Shown piece after piece: positions 9,167-17,742 of a stretch of 64,000 nucleotides of DNA. The stretch is taken from NCBI RefSeq assembly GCF_965228705.1, contig NZ_OZ245832.1:186001-250000 (forward strand). The letters run 5' to 3'. Made by a program: the position numbers and the translations under genes. Each line of letters opens with the position of its first letter. The first letter of the stretch is position 1. Source of the stretch: Croceimicrobium sp965228705. Lineage in GTDB: Bacteria > Bacteroidota > Bacteroidia > Flavobacteriales > Schleiferiaceae. A model generated the notes under the pieces. The model did no database searches. It saw only the letters and a list, made by a program, of their open reading frames with translations, and was not told the DNA's origin.

Positions 9167-10414
9167 ATGCAAGCAGAAATCATAGCCATTGGCGATGAAC
9201 TATTAATTGGTCAAACGATTGATACCAATTCGGCCTTTATTGCGGCTCAGCTCAATTTGCAAGGAATTAAAGTATGGCAGAAAAAGGTGGTAGCCGATAC
9301 TACCGAGGCCATTCGTACTGCTTTGGATGAGGTCCATCCGGATACCCGCTATGTATTTATGACCGGTGGATTGGGGCCAACTAAGGATGATATTACCAAG
9401 AAAACGCTGCTGGATTATTTCGGTGGCGAAATGGTGTTCAAGGATGAGGTATTTGAGCATATTCGAAATCTTTTCCGGGGTTTTAATCGCGAGCCGAAAG
9501 AAGTACATCGTCAGCAGGCTTATGTGCCGAGTACCTGTGAGGCCATAGTAAATGAAACGGGCACTGCACCCGGAATGCGTTTCGAAAGAGCCGGTCGTTA
9601 TTACTTTTCAACTCCGGGGGTACCTTATGAAACGGAACATTTGGTAGGAGATAAAATTGTTCCCTGGATTGTTAACACCCAGATGGAAGGGAGGCTCTAC
9701 CATAAAACTTTGATCACACAAGGTATTGGAGAAAGCGATTTGGCGGAGATGCTTACCGAATGGGAAGAAGAATTACCAGCCGAGTTAAAATTGGCTTATT
9801 TGCCATCTCCAGGTTTGGTGCGCTTGCGTTTAACCGGACAGGCGGAGACTAAAGAAAAAAGCAAAGCCCTGGTAGAAGAGGGCATCGCAATAATGCGGTC
9901 CAAATTAGGTGACCTAATTTTTGGGGAAGATGTGAGCTCCCTGGAAGAGATAGTTGGGAAATCACTCTTGGCCCGAAAAATGACCTTGGCTACAGCCGAA
10001 AGCTGCACCGGCGGGTATATAGGTCATCTGATAACAAGTATTCCGGGTAGTTCGGAGTATTATTTAGGCGGGGTAGTATCCTACAGCAATGCCTTAAAAC
10101 AAGACATGCTGGGGGTGAAGGCAGAAAGTTTGGAAGCCCATGGCGCCGTGAGTGAGCAGGTAGCTTTGGAAATGGCTGAAGGACTGCGTAAGCGCACGGG
10201 AGCGGATTTTGCTTTAGCGACTACCGGTATTGCCGGCCCAGGTGGAGGAAGTGTGGAAAAGCCCGTTGGATTGGTATGGATAGCCGTTGCCGGACCGCGA
10301 GGAAGCCGCGCTAAAAGCTATCACTTTGGTAATCATCGGCAAAGAAATATCCGACGTAGCGCCTTAATGGCATTAGACCGTCTAAGAAAAGAAGTGCAGA
10401 AAATTGAAATCTAG
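9167..10414 (+). CDS. cinA: CinA family protein (MoCF domain plus nicotinamide-nucleotide amidase)
   Basis: A 415-aa two-domain protein. The N-terminal MoCF-like domain has IAIGDELLIGQTIDTNS and FMTGGLGPTKDD; the C-terminal PncC-type domain has TLATAESCTGGYIGHLITSI and FALATTGIAGPGGG. The family hydrolyses ADP-ribose and/or deamidates nicotinamide mononucleotide in pyridine-nucleotide salvage. Full length, no defect seen. A -7 box TAAATTTG stands at 9137-9144 in front of the gene. Confidence 0.92.
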   Translation: MQAEIIAIGDELLIGQTIDTNSAFIAAQLNLQGIKVWQKKVVADTTEAIRTALDEVHPDTRYVFMTGGLGPTKDDITKKTLLDYFGGEMVFKDEVFEHIRNLFRGFNREPKEVHRQQAYVPSTCEAIVNETGTAPGMRFERAGRYYFSTPGVPYETEHLVGDKIVPWIVNTQMEGRLYHKTLITQGIGESDLAEMLTEWEEELPAELKLAYLPSPGLVRLRLTGQAETKEKSKALVEEGIAIMRSKLGDLIFGEDVSSLEEIVGKSLLARKMTLATAESCTGGYIGHLITSIPGSSEYYLGGVVSYSNALKQDMLGVKAESLEAHGAVSEQVALEMAEGLRKRTGADFALATTGIAGPGGGSVEKPVGLVWIAVAGPRGSRAKSYHFGNHRQRNIRRSALMALDRLRKEVQKIEI

Positions 10415-10415
10415 G

Positions 10416-10446
10416 TTTGTACGACTGTAATATTTACTTACTTTTG
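10416..10446 (+). promoter_or_regulatory. Promoter of the rpmB operon
   Basis: TTTG at 10416-10419 and TACTTTTG at 10439-10446, separated by 19 nt. This is an exact match to the Bacteroidota primary-sigma consensus TTTG-N19-21-TAnnTTTG and lies 29 bases before the rpmB start. Confidence 0.75.
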
Positions 10447-10474
10447 CAGACCCAAAATTTAAGAAGCGAGATCC

Positions 10475-10714
10475 ATGTCAAGAGTATGTGAGCTTACCGG
10501 TAAGAAAGCAATGAGTGGAAACAATGTTTCCTTCTCCAATAAAAAGAACAAGCGCAAGTTCAATGTGAACTTGATGAAGAAGCGTTTTTATTTAGCAGAG
10601 GAAGATCGTTGGATCACCCTGCGTGTATCTGCTTCTGCCTTGAAGAACATCAATAAGAAAGGTTTGGCTGCGGTGATTAAAGATGCCCGTGCCAATGGAT
10701 ATCTCACCAAATAA
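10475..10714 (+). CDS. rpmB: 50S ribosomal protein L28
   Basis: A 79-aa basic protein with the L28 pattern SRVCELTGKKAMSGNNVSFS and NVNLMKKRFYLAEEDRWITL. Component of the large ribosomal subunit. It is the first gene of a compact operon with rpmG (11-base gap) and a DUF4295 gene, an order typical of Bacteroidota. No Cys4 zinc ribbon is present. Confidence 0.96.
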   Translation: MSRVCELTGKKAMSGNNVSFSNKKNKRKFNVNLMKKRFYLAEEDRWITLRVSASALKNINKKGLAAVIKDARANGYLTK

Positions 10715-10725
10715 GAAATTAGGCA

Positions 10726-10908
10726 ATGGCTAAAAAAGGGAACCGAGTACAAGTTATTCTGGAATGCACTGAGCATAAAGACAGCGGCATGCCTGGTACA
10801 TCACGTTATGTGACCACCAAGAACAAGAAGAATACTCCCGACCGTATGGAGCTTAAGAAATACAATCCTATTTTGAAGCGCCACACCGTTCATAAAGAAA
10901 TCAAGTAA
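10726..10908 (+). CDS. rpmG: 50S ribosomal protein L33
   Basis: A 60-aa protein with the L33 signature MAKKGNRVQVILECTEHK and RYVTTKNKKNTPDRMELKKY. Large-subunit ribosomal protein. The zinc-binding cysteine pairs of the C+ form are absent (only one Cys), so this is the zinc-independent form. Second gene in the rpmB operon. Confidence 0.95.
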   Translation: MAKKGNRVQVILECTEHKDSGMPGTSRYVTTKNKKNTPDRMELKKYNPILKRHTVHKEIK

Positions 10909-10920
10909 AAACTATTAGCG

Positions 10921-11073
10921 ATGGCAAAGAAAGTAGTAGCAACCCTTAAGTCCGGAGATTCAGCCCAGTTTACCAAAGTGGTAAGAATGGTGAAGTCTGA
11001 TAAATCCGGCGCTTATACCTTCGAGGAGAAAGTGGTAAACAAGGAGCACATCAAGGATTTCTTGAACAGCTAA
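10921..11073 (+). CDS. DUF4295 domain protein
   Basis: A 50-aa basic protein: AKKVVATLKSGDSAQFTKVV, then MVKSDKSGAYTFEEKVV and a C-terminal DFLNS. This matches the small DUF4295 protein that follows L28 and L33 in Bacteroidota. It is often treated as ribosome-associated because of its constant location, but its function is unknown. It ends 25 bases before a terminator that closes the operon. Confidence 0.9.
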   Translation: MAKKVVATLKSGDSAQFTKVVRMVKSDKSGAYTFEEKVVNKEHIKDFLNS

Positions 11074-11097
11074 GCATCGCTTTCCCAAAAATATGTA

Positions 11098-11127
11098 CCC
11101 GCTATCCTTGGATGGCGGGTTTTTTAT
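11098..11127 (+). terminator. Rho-independent terminator after rpmB-rpmG-DUF4295
   Basis: CCCGCTATCC pairs with GGATGGCGGG (one G-U pair) around a two-base loop, followed by TTTTTT. Confidence 0.85.
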
Positions 11128-11196
11128 TTTGTATCAAGGCCAGACTACAGCCGCTAAGAAGGGCATTTTTAGGATATTTGCCGATATTTTATACAA

Positions 11197-12150
11197 ATGG
11201 GTCTATTTGGTAAATTATTTTCCCGTGAAGAGAACCGGGAGGAAATAGAACAAGGCCTGGAAAAAACCCGTCAAAGTGTTTTTGCCAAGCTCAGCAAGGC
11301 GGTAGCCGGAAAAAGTAAGGTCGATGCCGAGGTGCTCGACGATCTGGAAGAAGTACTCATCAGTTCTGATGTAGGCATTGATACCACTCTTAAAATTATT
11401 GAAGCCATCGAAGAAAGGGTGGCTCGCGATAAATACCTCGGTACCTCCGAGCTCAATCAAATTTTGCGAGAGGAGATTGCCGGACTCCTAAATGGTAAGA
11501 ATGATGCTGATGGCGGATTTAGCTTGCCGGAAAAGCGTCCTTATGTTTTAATGGTGGTAGGGGTAAATGGTGTGGGTAAAACCACCACCATTGGTAAACT
11601 GGCTCATCAGTTTAAGAAAGCTGGCCTGAGCGTAGTATTGGGTGCCGCAGATACTTTTAGAGCAGCCGCGGTAGATCAGTTGGAAATTTGGAGCAAAAGA
11701 GTCGATGTGCCGATCGTAAAACAGGCTATGGGTTCGGATCCGGCTTCGGTCGCTTTTGATGCGGTGCAATCTGCTATTTCTCGAAATGCCGATGTGGTGA
11801 TTATTGATACTGCCGGTCGCTTGCACAATAAGGTGAACCTGATGAATGAGCTCTCCAAGATTAAGAGAGTAATGCAAAAACTGGTTCCCGATGCGCCTCA
11901 TGAGGTACTCCTGGTTTTGGATGCTTCCACTGGGCAAAATGCATTGGAGCAAGCCAAGCAGTTTAGTAAGGCTACTCAGATCACCGCTTTGGCCCTAACT
12001 AAATTAGATGGCACCGCTAAAGGCGGGGTAGCCATCGGAATATCGGATCAATTGCAGATTCCCGTAAAATACATTGGTGTAGGAGAGGGAATCGACGATT
12101 TGAGGGTCTTCGATAAAGAAGCCTTCGTAAATAGCTTATTTGAAAACTAA
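11197..12150 (+). CDS. ftsY: Signal recognition particle receptor FtsY
   Basis: A 317-aa SRP-type GTPase. The N domain (about 1-100) is followed by the G domain with P-loop VNGVGKTTTIGKLA, the insertion-box region AADTFRAAAVDQL, DTAGR and TKLDGTAKGG. It docks ribosome-SRP complexes to the inner membrane for co-translational insertion. The acidic N-terminal extension of E. coli FtsY is missing, as is usual in this phylum. Its stop codon shares one base with the rimO start, so the two are translationally coupled. Confidence 0.95.
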   Translation: MGLFGKLFSREENREEIEQGLEKTRQSVFAKLSKAVAGKSKVDAEVLDDLEEVLISSDVGIDTTLKIIEAIEERVARDKYLGTSELNQILREEIAGLLNGKNDADGGFSLPEKRPYVLMVVGVNGVGKTTTIGKLAHQFKKAGLSVVLGAADTFRAAAVDQLEIWSKRVDVPIVKQAMGSDPASVAFDAVQSAISRNADVVIIDTAGRLHNKVNLMNELSKIKRVMQKLVPDAPHEVLLVLDASTGQNALEQAKQFSKATQITALALTKLDGTAKGGVAIGISDQLQIPVKYIGVGEGIDDLRVFDKEAFVNSLFEN

Positions 12151-13448
12151 TGCGCACTAAACACCGCAAGAAGAATAAAATCAATATCGTAACTCTGGGT
12201 TGTTCAAAGAACCTATATGATAGTGAGGTATTGATGGGGCAGTTGAAGGCCAACCAGAAAGAGGTGGTCCATGAAGAGGAAGGAAATATTGTGGTGATTA
12301 ATACCTGTGGCTTTATTGAAAATGCCAAGGAAGAATCCATCAATACCATCCTTGACTTTGTAGAACGCAAAGAAGAAGGCGAGGTAGACAAGGTTTTTGT
12401 AACGGGGTGTTTATCCGAACGCTATAAACCGGATTTGGAGAAGGAAATTCCCAATGTGGATCAGTACTTCGGAACTCGCGAATTACCCTTAGTGTTGAAA
12501 GCCTTAGGTGCTGATTATAAGAAGGAGTTGGTAGGTGAGCGTTTGAGTACTACACCCCAGCATTTTGCTTATTTGAAGATTGCCGAGGGTTGTGATCGCC
12601 CTTGTTCATTCTGTGCCATTCCTTTGATGCGTGGTGGACATAAATCTACCCCGATTGAGGATCTGGTTACGGAGGCTCAAAAATTAGCAGCTAAAGGAGT
12701 TAAGGAGCTATTATTGATTGCGCAGGATCTAACCTATTATGGTTTGGATTTGTATAAAAAGCGTGCCCTGGCCGATTTATTAAAGGAATTGGTGAAAGTG
12801 GAAGGAATCCAATGGATTCGTTTACACTATTTATTCCCTACCGGTTTCCCGGAAGATGTACTCGACTTGATTCGGGAAGAACCAAAAATCTGTAACTATA
12901 TCGATATTCCTCTCCAGCATATTGCGGATCCGGTTTTGAAGTCCATGCGACGTGGAACCACGAAGGAACGTACGGATAAGCTTTTGCGATTGATGCGGGA
13001 GAAGGTGCCAGGCATTGCTATACGTACCACCCTTATTGTGGGCTATCCCGGCGAAACAGAAGAAGACTTTGAGGTGTTGAAGGAATGGGTGAAAGAAATG
13101 CGTTTCGAGCGCTTAGGTGTCTTTACTTATTCTCATGAGGAAAATACCCATGCCTATAATTTAGAAGACGATGTGCCCGCTGAAATCAAGCAGGAGCGTG
13201 CGAATGAAGTGATGGCTATCCAGCAAAAGATATCCGCCGCGCATAATCAGGCGATGGTAGGACAGAAATACCGGACTTTAATCGATCGTAAGGAAGGAGA
13301 TTTCTTTATTGGGCGTACCGAATTTGACTCTCCCGATGTAGATAATGAGGTGCTGGTAGAAGCAGACTATTTACCAATCGGCGAATTCGTGGAAGTGGAA
13401 ATCACCGGCGCTGAAGATTACGACCTCTTTGCCGTTGTTGTGGAGTAA
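12150..13448 (+). CDS. rimO: Ribosomal protein S12 methylthiotransferase RimO
   Basis: A 432-aa radical-SAM enzyme. The N-terminal UPF0004 domain has VTLGCSKNLYDSEVLMGQL with its iron-sulfur cysteines; the radical-SAM motif CxxxCxxC is GCDRPCSFC near residue 147; the C-terminus is a TRAM domain. RimO adds a methylthio group to an aspartate of ribosomal protein S12. The wording GCSKN rather than GCQMN points to RimO and not MiaB. The start overlaps the ftsY stop. Confidence 0.95.
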   Translation: MRTKHRKKNKINIVTLGCSKNLYDSEVLMGQLKANQKEVVHEEEGNIVVINTCGFIENAKEESINTILDFVERKEEGEVDKVFVTGCLSERYKPDLEKEIPNVDQYFGTRELPLVLKALGADYKKELVGERLSTTPQHFAYLKIAEGCDRPCSFCAIPLMRGGHKSTPIEDLVTEAQKLAAKGVKELLLIAQDLTYYGLDLYKKRALADLLKELVKVEGIQWIRLHYLFPTGFPEDVLDLIREEPKICNYIDIPLQHIADPVLKSMRRGTTKERTDKLLRLMREKVPGIAIRTTLIVGYPGETEEDFEVLKEWVKEMRFERLGVFTYSHEENTHAYNLEDDVPAEIKQERANEVMAIQQKISAAHNQAMVGQKYRTLIDRKEGDFFIGRTEFDSPDVDNEVLVEADYLPIGEFVEVEITGAEDYDLFAVVVE

Positions 13449-13550
13449 AAAGCAAAATCCCCTTGCAATTCCCACTTTATTGGAGTGAATAGTCAAAGAC
13501 ATTTAGGTTCCTAAACTCTAAACTCTAAACTCTTTGCTCTAGATTCTATC

Positions 13551-14042
13551 CTAGCCCAAAATCTTGCGTAGCCCCGCCATTTTAAGGGCAGCAACACCGG
13601 CTTCGGTGCCTTTATTACCATGAATACCACCAGCGCGCGCGCGACTTTGTTCGATGGTATTATCAGTTAAAACGCAAAAAATTACGGGTGTGTCGAATTG
13701 AAGATTGAGTTCCGTTACCCCATGGGTAACACTCTGACAAACGAAATCGAAATGCTTGGTTTCTCCTTGAATTACGGTGCCAATAGCAATAATAGCATCG
13801 TACTTTTCGGATTCACATAGCTTTTTGGCAGCATAGGTGATTTCAACGGCACCCGGAACTTTAACCTGGGTTACATCATGCCCGGCTGCTCCGCAAGCCA
13901 TTAGGATATCGCGAGCACCTTGATAAAGGGCATTAGTAATTTCTGAATTCCACTCCGATACTACGCAGGCAATACGCATTCCGGTAGCTTTAGGAAGTTC
14001 TTCTGGATTGAAATCCGATAGATTGTGTCCTGCTGTGGCCAT
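13551..14042 (-). CDS. ribH: 6,7-dimethyl-8-ribityllumazine synthase
   Basis: A 163-aa enzyme of riboflavin biosynthesis that condenses 5-amino-6-ribitylaminouracil with dihydroxybutanone phosphate. Motifs: VSEWNSEITNALYQGA, VPGAVEITYAAKKL and AIGTVIQGETKHFDFVCQ, where the last holds the active-site histidine. Its first base overlaps the last base of the upstream TPR gene, which suggests coupling. Full length. Confidence 0.95.
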   Translation of the reverse strand: MATAGHNLSDFNPEELPKATGMRIACVVSEWNSEITNALYQGARDILMACGAAGHDVTQVKVPGAVEITYAAKKLCESEKYDAIIAIGTVIQGETKHFDFVCQSVTHGVTELNLQFDTPVIFCVLTDNTIEQSRARAGGIHGNKGTEAGVAALKMAGLRKILG

Positions 14043-14725
14043 TAAATTTTCGCTTCGATACGACCAATATAACGATCGATATCGAGACCCTGACGAGAGT
14101 CGGCGAAATCAGCTTTAATGCGCTTGAAGTATTCCAAAGCTTTGGCATTCTCTCCGGCTTGCTCTGCAGCTAAACCAGCTTTCAATAGATAGAAAGGTAC
14201 AATGTAGTCGTTGCTGTTGGTGCTAACGGCTTTATTGTAGTATTCCAAAGCTTCTTTGGTTTGATTTAATTCCATGAAGGCATCGCCAATGGCACCCTTA
14301 GAGATTACCTGAAGAATCGGATCATCTGTATGGAATTCATCTAAAATTCGGATGGCATTTTCGAACTCACCTAAACGGAGGTAGCTAATTCCAGCGTAGT
14401 AGTTGGCTAAGTTTCCAGCATTGGTGCCACTGTAGTCGGCAGCGATATCCAGAAAACCTACTTTATTGCCCATACCATTAATGGCCTGCTCCAAAGAGTC
14501 AACCTCAAACCAATGTTGAGCATGGTAAATTTCAGATTGCGCTTCCGCCTCACGAGGCTCTTGATAAAACTTAATGTAGCTGATATAACCACCTACAATC
14601 GCGAAGATGGCGATAATAGCAATGCTTATGCTTTGACGATTTTCCTCAAAAAACTTCTCCAATCTGCTGATGGATTGGGTAACGTCTACTAATACTTCCT
14701 CTTCGTTGTTCTTCTTTTTAGCCAT
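14042..14725 (-). CDS. Tetratricopeptide-repeat membrane protein (YfgM-like)
   Basis: Start at the ATG at 14725; an in-frame TTG at 14734 would add three residues. A short cytosolic segment, one transmembrane helix (about residues 34-52: ISIAIIAIFAIVGGYISYI) and a periplasmic TPR domain (GISYLRLGEFENAIRIL, ALEYYNKAVSTNS). This architecture matches YfgM/UPF0070-type proteins, which act near SecYEG with periplasmic chaperones; that role here is inferred. Directly upstream of ribH. Confidence 0.75.
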   Translation of the reverse strand: MAKKKNNEEEVLVDVTQSISRLEKFFEENRQSISIAIIAIFAIVGGYISYIKFYQEPREAEAQSEIYHAQHWFEVDSLEQAINGMGNKVGFLDIAADYSGTNAGNLANYYAGISYLRLGEFENAIRILDEFHTDDPILQVISKGAIGDAFMELNQTKEALEYYNKAVSTNSNDYIVPFYLLKAGLAAEQAGENAKALEYFKRIKADFADSRQGLDIDRYIGRIEAKI

Positions 14726-14816
14726 GCTTGCCAAATTCTAATAGTCGGCAAAAGTAAAAAAATTCCTTTCTGTGCCGTGGTGCAATTTGCCAGTATCCTT
14801 GCATTAATTTAGCAAA

Positions 14817-15920
14817 ATGCATTTACGGGACCTACATCTATTAAATTTCAAGAGTTGGACAGAAGGGCAATTTGAATTTAGTCCTAAGCTCAATTGCTTT
14901 GTAGGCCTTAATGGAGGCGGAAAAACCAATTTGTTAGATGCCATTCATTACCTCTGTTTAAGTAAAAGTTACTTCGGGAATCGCGATCAAAAAAATATTA
15001 AGCACGAGGAAGATTTTTTCATGATTGAAGGAAATTTCCTTCGTCAGGATGAAAATGAGCACCTGCATATCTCCTTGAAAAAGGGAGCCAAGAAAATCTT
15101 GAAGCGCAATAAAAAGGAGTACGAGAAACTGGCAGAACATATTGGTGCTTTTCCCGCAGTGGTAATTTCGCCTTATGATCGTGATTTAATCACGGATAGC
15201 TCAGATACCCGGCGACGCTTTCTGGATAATGTGATTAGTCAGGGCAATAATGAGTACCTCTTTCATTTGATGCGCTATCATAAGGCCTTACAGCAACGTA
15301 ATCGCTTGTTAAAGTTCTTTGCGGCTAACCATCAGTTCGATGCCGAGTCTCTGGATTTGTACGATCAACAAATGGTGGAGCATGGCATGTACATATCCAA
15401 GGCGCGCCAGCAGTTTTGTGAGGAGCTTGGCCCCCGTATTCAACATTATTACCATTGGTTAAGTGAAGGCAGAGAAGCTGCCACTTTAGATTACCGTAGC
15501 CACTTTGGTGATGAGCCTTTGGTAGAATTACGCAGCCGCCATGAAAAGGATCGGGTGCTGCAATACAGTTCCTGGGGCGTTCATCGCGATGATTTAAAGT
15601 TTAGTTTGGATGATGACTCCGTGCGTGACTATGCCTCACAGGGACAGCAGAAGTCGTATTTGATTGCTTTGAAATTAGCTCAGTATGAGTTTATTCGCGA
15701 TCATCAGAAAATGGTGCCTATTCTTTTGTTGGATGATATTTTTGATAAATTGGATGAAGCTCGGGTAGCCCGCTTGGTAAAATTGGTACATGATTCCAAT
15801 TTCGGGCAAATCTTTATTACCGACACCCATGAAGATCGGACCACAGCATTGGTGAAACAGATCGACCCCGAAGCCCGAATTATTAATGTGACCTCAATTA
15901 TCGAAGATGGATCGGAATAA
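14817..15920 (+). CDS. recF: DNA replication and repair protein RecF
   Basis: A 367-aa SMC-like ATPase. Walker A is GLNGGGKTN at about residue 31, the ABC signature region is ASQGQQKSYLIALKLAQ and Walker B is PILLLDDIFDKLD. RecF, with RecO and RecR, loads RecA onto gapped DNA. The 3' end overlaps the DUF721 gene by 14 bases, a usual arrangement in Bacteroidota. Confidence 0.95.
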   Translation: MHLRDLHLLNFKSWTEGQFEFSPKLNCFVGLNGGGKTNLLDAIHYLCLSKSYFGNRDQKNIKHEEDFFMIEGNFLRQDENEHLHISLKKGAKKILKRNKKEYEKLAEHIGAFPAVVISPYDRDLITDSSDTRRRFLDNVISQGNNEYLFHLMRYHKALQQRNRLLKFFAANHQFDAESLDLYDQQMVEHGMYISKARQQFCEELGPRIQHYYHWLSEGREAATLDYRSHFGDEPLVELRSRHEKDRVLQYSSWGVHRDDLKFSLDDDSVRDYASQGQQKSYLIALKLAQYEFIRDHQKMVPILLLDDIFDKLDEARVARLVKLVHDSNFGQIFITDTHEDRTTALVKQIDPEARIINVTSIIEDGSE

Positions 15921-16203
15921 TACTTTCAAATTAGGAGATGCCATAGGTGCTTTTTTAAAGGGGCATCATTTGGAAGAGCGCTTTTTTGAAGCGATCCTAA
16001 AAGCCGATTGGCGCGAATTGATGGGAGATAAGGTAGCGGATAAGACTAATGATATTAGCCTGGAAAAAGGCTGTTTAATCTTGTATATGTCGAGCGCCCC
16101 CTTGCGACAACAATTGCGTTTAAAGCAAAGTCGCATGATAGATTACCTAAATCAGAAGATAGGCCGGGGTCGAGAACCGATTCGCAAGGTGCTTATCCGC
16201 TAA
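15907..16203 (+). CDS. DUF721 domain protein (DciA-like)
   Basis: A 98-aa protein with the DUF721 pattern: KLGDAIGAFLKGHHLEERF, WRELMGDKVADKT and a C-terminal helix. DUF721 includes DciA, which loads the replicative helicase in bacteria without DnaC. The overlap with recF agrees with a replication or repair role. Function is inferred from the family. Confidence 0.85.
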   Translation: MDRNNTFKLGDAIGAFLKGHHLEERFFEAILKADWRELMGDKVADKTNDISLEKGCLILYMSSAPLRQQLRLKQSRMIDYLNQKIGRGREPIRKVLIR

Positions 16204-16210
16204 AAAAAAA

Positions 16211-16234
16211 TCCCGACTCTGAGGTCGGGATTTT
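16211..16234. terminator. Bidirectional terminator between DUF721 gene and ndk
   Basis: TCCCGAC and GTCGGGA form a stem flanked by A-run on the left and TTTT on the right, so it can serve both convergent genes. Confidence 0.85.
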
Positions 16235-16247
16235 CATTTGAAATATT

Positions 16248-16667
16248 CTAGTGGCGATTGCGCTGGGAGAAGAAGAAGTTTCCTTCGATAGCAGCATTAT
16301 CGTCAGAATCACTACCGTGAACCGCATTTGCAGCGATAGAAGTAGCGTATAATTTGCGGATGGTACCTTCAGCAGCTTCGGCTGGATTGGTAGCACCGAT
16401 TAAAGTACGGAAGTCAGCAACGGCATTATCTTTTTCGAGGATAGCAGCTACAATCGGACCAGAAGTCATGTATTCTACTAATTCGCCAAAGAAAGGACGC
16501 TCAGCGTGAACTGCGTAAAAAGCTTCTGCGTCTTTGCGAGAAAGAGCAGTCATTTCCATTGCTACAATACGAAATCCAGCTTCGTTGATCTTGGCTAAAA
16601 TTGCACCGATATGACCGTTTTCAACGGCATCGGGCTTAATCATGGTGAAAGTTCTGTTACCAGCCAT
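16248..16667 (-). CDS. ndk: Nucleoside-diphosphate kinase
   Basis: A 139-aa enzyme that transfers the gamma phosphate of ATP to nucleoside diphosphates. The N-terminal TFTMIKPDAVENGHIGAIL and the catalytic histidine in NAVHGSDSDDNA are both present. Convergent with the DUF721 gene across a shared terminator. Confidence 0.96.
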   Translation of the reverse strand: MAGNRTFTMIKPDAVENGHIGAILAKINEAGFRIVAMEMTALSRKDAEAFYAVHAERPFFGELVEYMTSGPIVAAILEKDNAVADFRTLIGATNPAEAAEGTIRKLYATSIAANAVHGSDSDDNAAIEGNFFFSQRNRH

Positions 16668-16804
16668 TTGGAGTATATTATTATGGGCGGCAAAATTATT
16701 TTAATTGTATTGGGTGAACAAGTCTTTTTCTAAAATCATTCACAGAATCATTAATTGACTAATTTTGTTAGCCGAAAATGAAAATAATCTCAAATCAGAT
16801 TACT

Positions 16805-17671
16805 ATGAAAATCCGCAATTTACTGCGCTTTGCCGCAGCAGGTATCTTGGCTTTAAGCTTTACCGCTTGTGAAGATGACAACGACAGCAGCCTGGGTGCC
16901 TCTTTAATCGTAACCGAAAGTACTTCCGGATCTACCGGTGGAGCATTAACCATCAGCCAGGGCAGCAGCCTTGTATTTGTTTGGGATGCTCGCAAAGGTG
17001 ATACTGACATGGATCTTTTCTCTGTAAGTGTAACCGGATCTAATTCTCCTTCTCCAATACCAACTAGTTTAGGAGGTCGTAATTTCCCTTACGATATTGC
17101 TAATGCGGACGATGAGACTTATATCGATACCTTGATTTTCCCAAATGCCGGAATTAATCTAGGGGTGACTTCTTACTCTTTCACTGTAACCGATAAAGAT
17201 GGAAACACCGACAATGTAACTTTCACAGTTACAGTTGAGGCGAATGCTACACCAATGACCAATGAAACTAATGGTGCGTTTTTCCACATTGCAGGTTCTT
17301 TAGAAGGAGCTTATGATTTGGTTAATGGTACTGTAGTTGGTGCTAGTCAGCCTGATGCCAGCAAAGACATGGAGAACACGGATGCTGCTGGTGATGCCTT
17401 TACCGGTAGCTGGATGGCCGCTAACTCTACCATGTTCGTAAAAGACAACTCTTACGATTATGCTAATGCTACGGTTGAAGCTGCTACTTCTTCTTTTGCT
17501 GCGGGTACCGCTTCTGCTTCTGTAAGCAATCCTGCTGTAGGTGATATCTACATCGCGAAATTGCGTGGTGGTAGCACTTATGCCGTTATTAAAATTGTAA
17601 ATGTTGATCCTAGCGATAACACTTGCAACTGCGGAAACACTGGGAAAATTACTTTCGATTTCAAAAAGTAA
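16805..17671 (+). CDS. Lipoprotein of unknown function
   Basis: Start set at the ATG at 16805, which gives a lipoprotein signal (IRNLLRFAAAGILALSFTAC); the upstream ATG at 16778 adds nine residues before it. After the cysteine comes an acidic stretch (EDDNDSS), often seen in surface-exported lipoproteins of this phylum. The mature 280 residues are Ser/Thr/Asp-rich beta-type sequence, with a cysteine pair near the C-terminus (CNCGNTGKITF). No family recognised. Confidence 0.75.
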   Translation: MKIRNLLRFAAAGILALSFTACEDDNDSSLGASLIVTESTSGSTGGALTISQGSSLVFVWDARKGDTDMDLFSVSVTGSNSPSPIPTSLGGRNFPYDIANADDETYIDTLIFPNAGINLGVTSYSFTVTDKDGNTDNVTFTVTVEANATPMTNETNGAFFHIAGSLEGAYDLVNGTVVGASQPDASKDMENTDAAGDAFTGSWMAANSTMFVKDNSYDYANATVEAATSSFAAGTASASVSNPAVGDIYIAKLRGGSTYAVIKIVNVDPSDNTCNCGNTGKITFDFKK

Positions 17672-17689
17672 TCACATCTAATATTTAAG

Positions 17690-17731
17690 AATAGCTTGTT
17701 TCGAAACCTTTTCGGAGCAAGCTATTTTTTA
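17690..17731 (+). terminator. Terminator after the 16.8-kb lipoprotein gene
   Basis: AATAGCTTG pairs with CAAGCTATT over a 19-base loop, followed by a T-rich run. Confidence 0.7.
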
Positions 17732-17742
17732 TTTTCATAGCT

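Noticed and set aside
9062..9172. Longer N-terminus for the DUF4197 protein
   Set aside because: It would overlap the divergent cinA promoter and hides the lipoprotein signal; the start at 9061 is better.
9796..10008. Minus-strand ORFs within cinA, ftsY and other genes
   Set aside because: They are antisense reading frames of well-supported genes with no recognisable products.
13511..13533. Three CTAAACT repeats between rimO and ribH
   Set aside because: Short 7-bp tandem repeat in an intergenic gap without link to a gene start; no support for a function.
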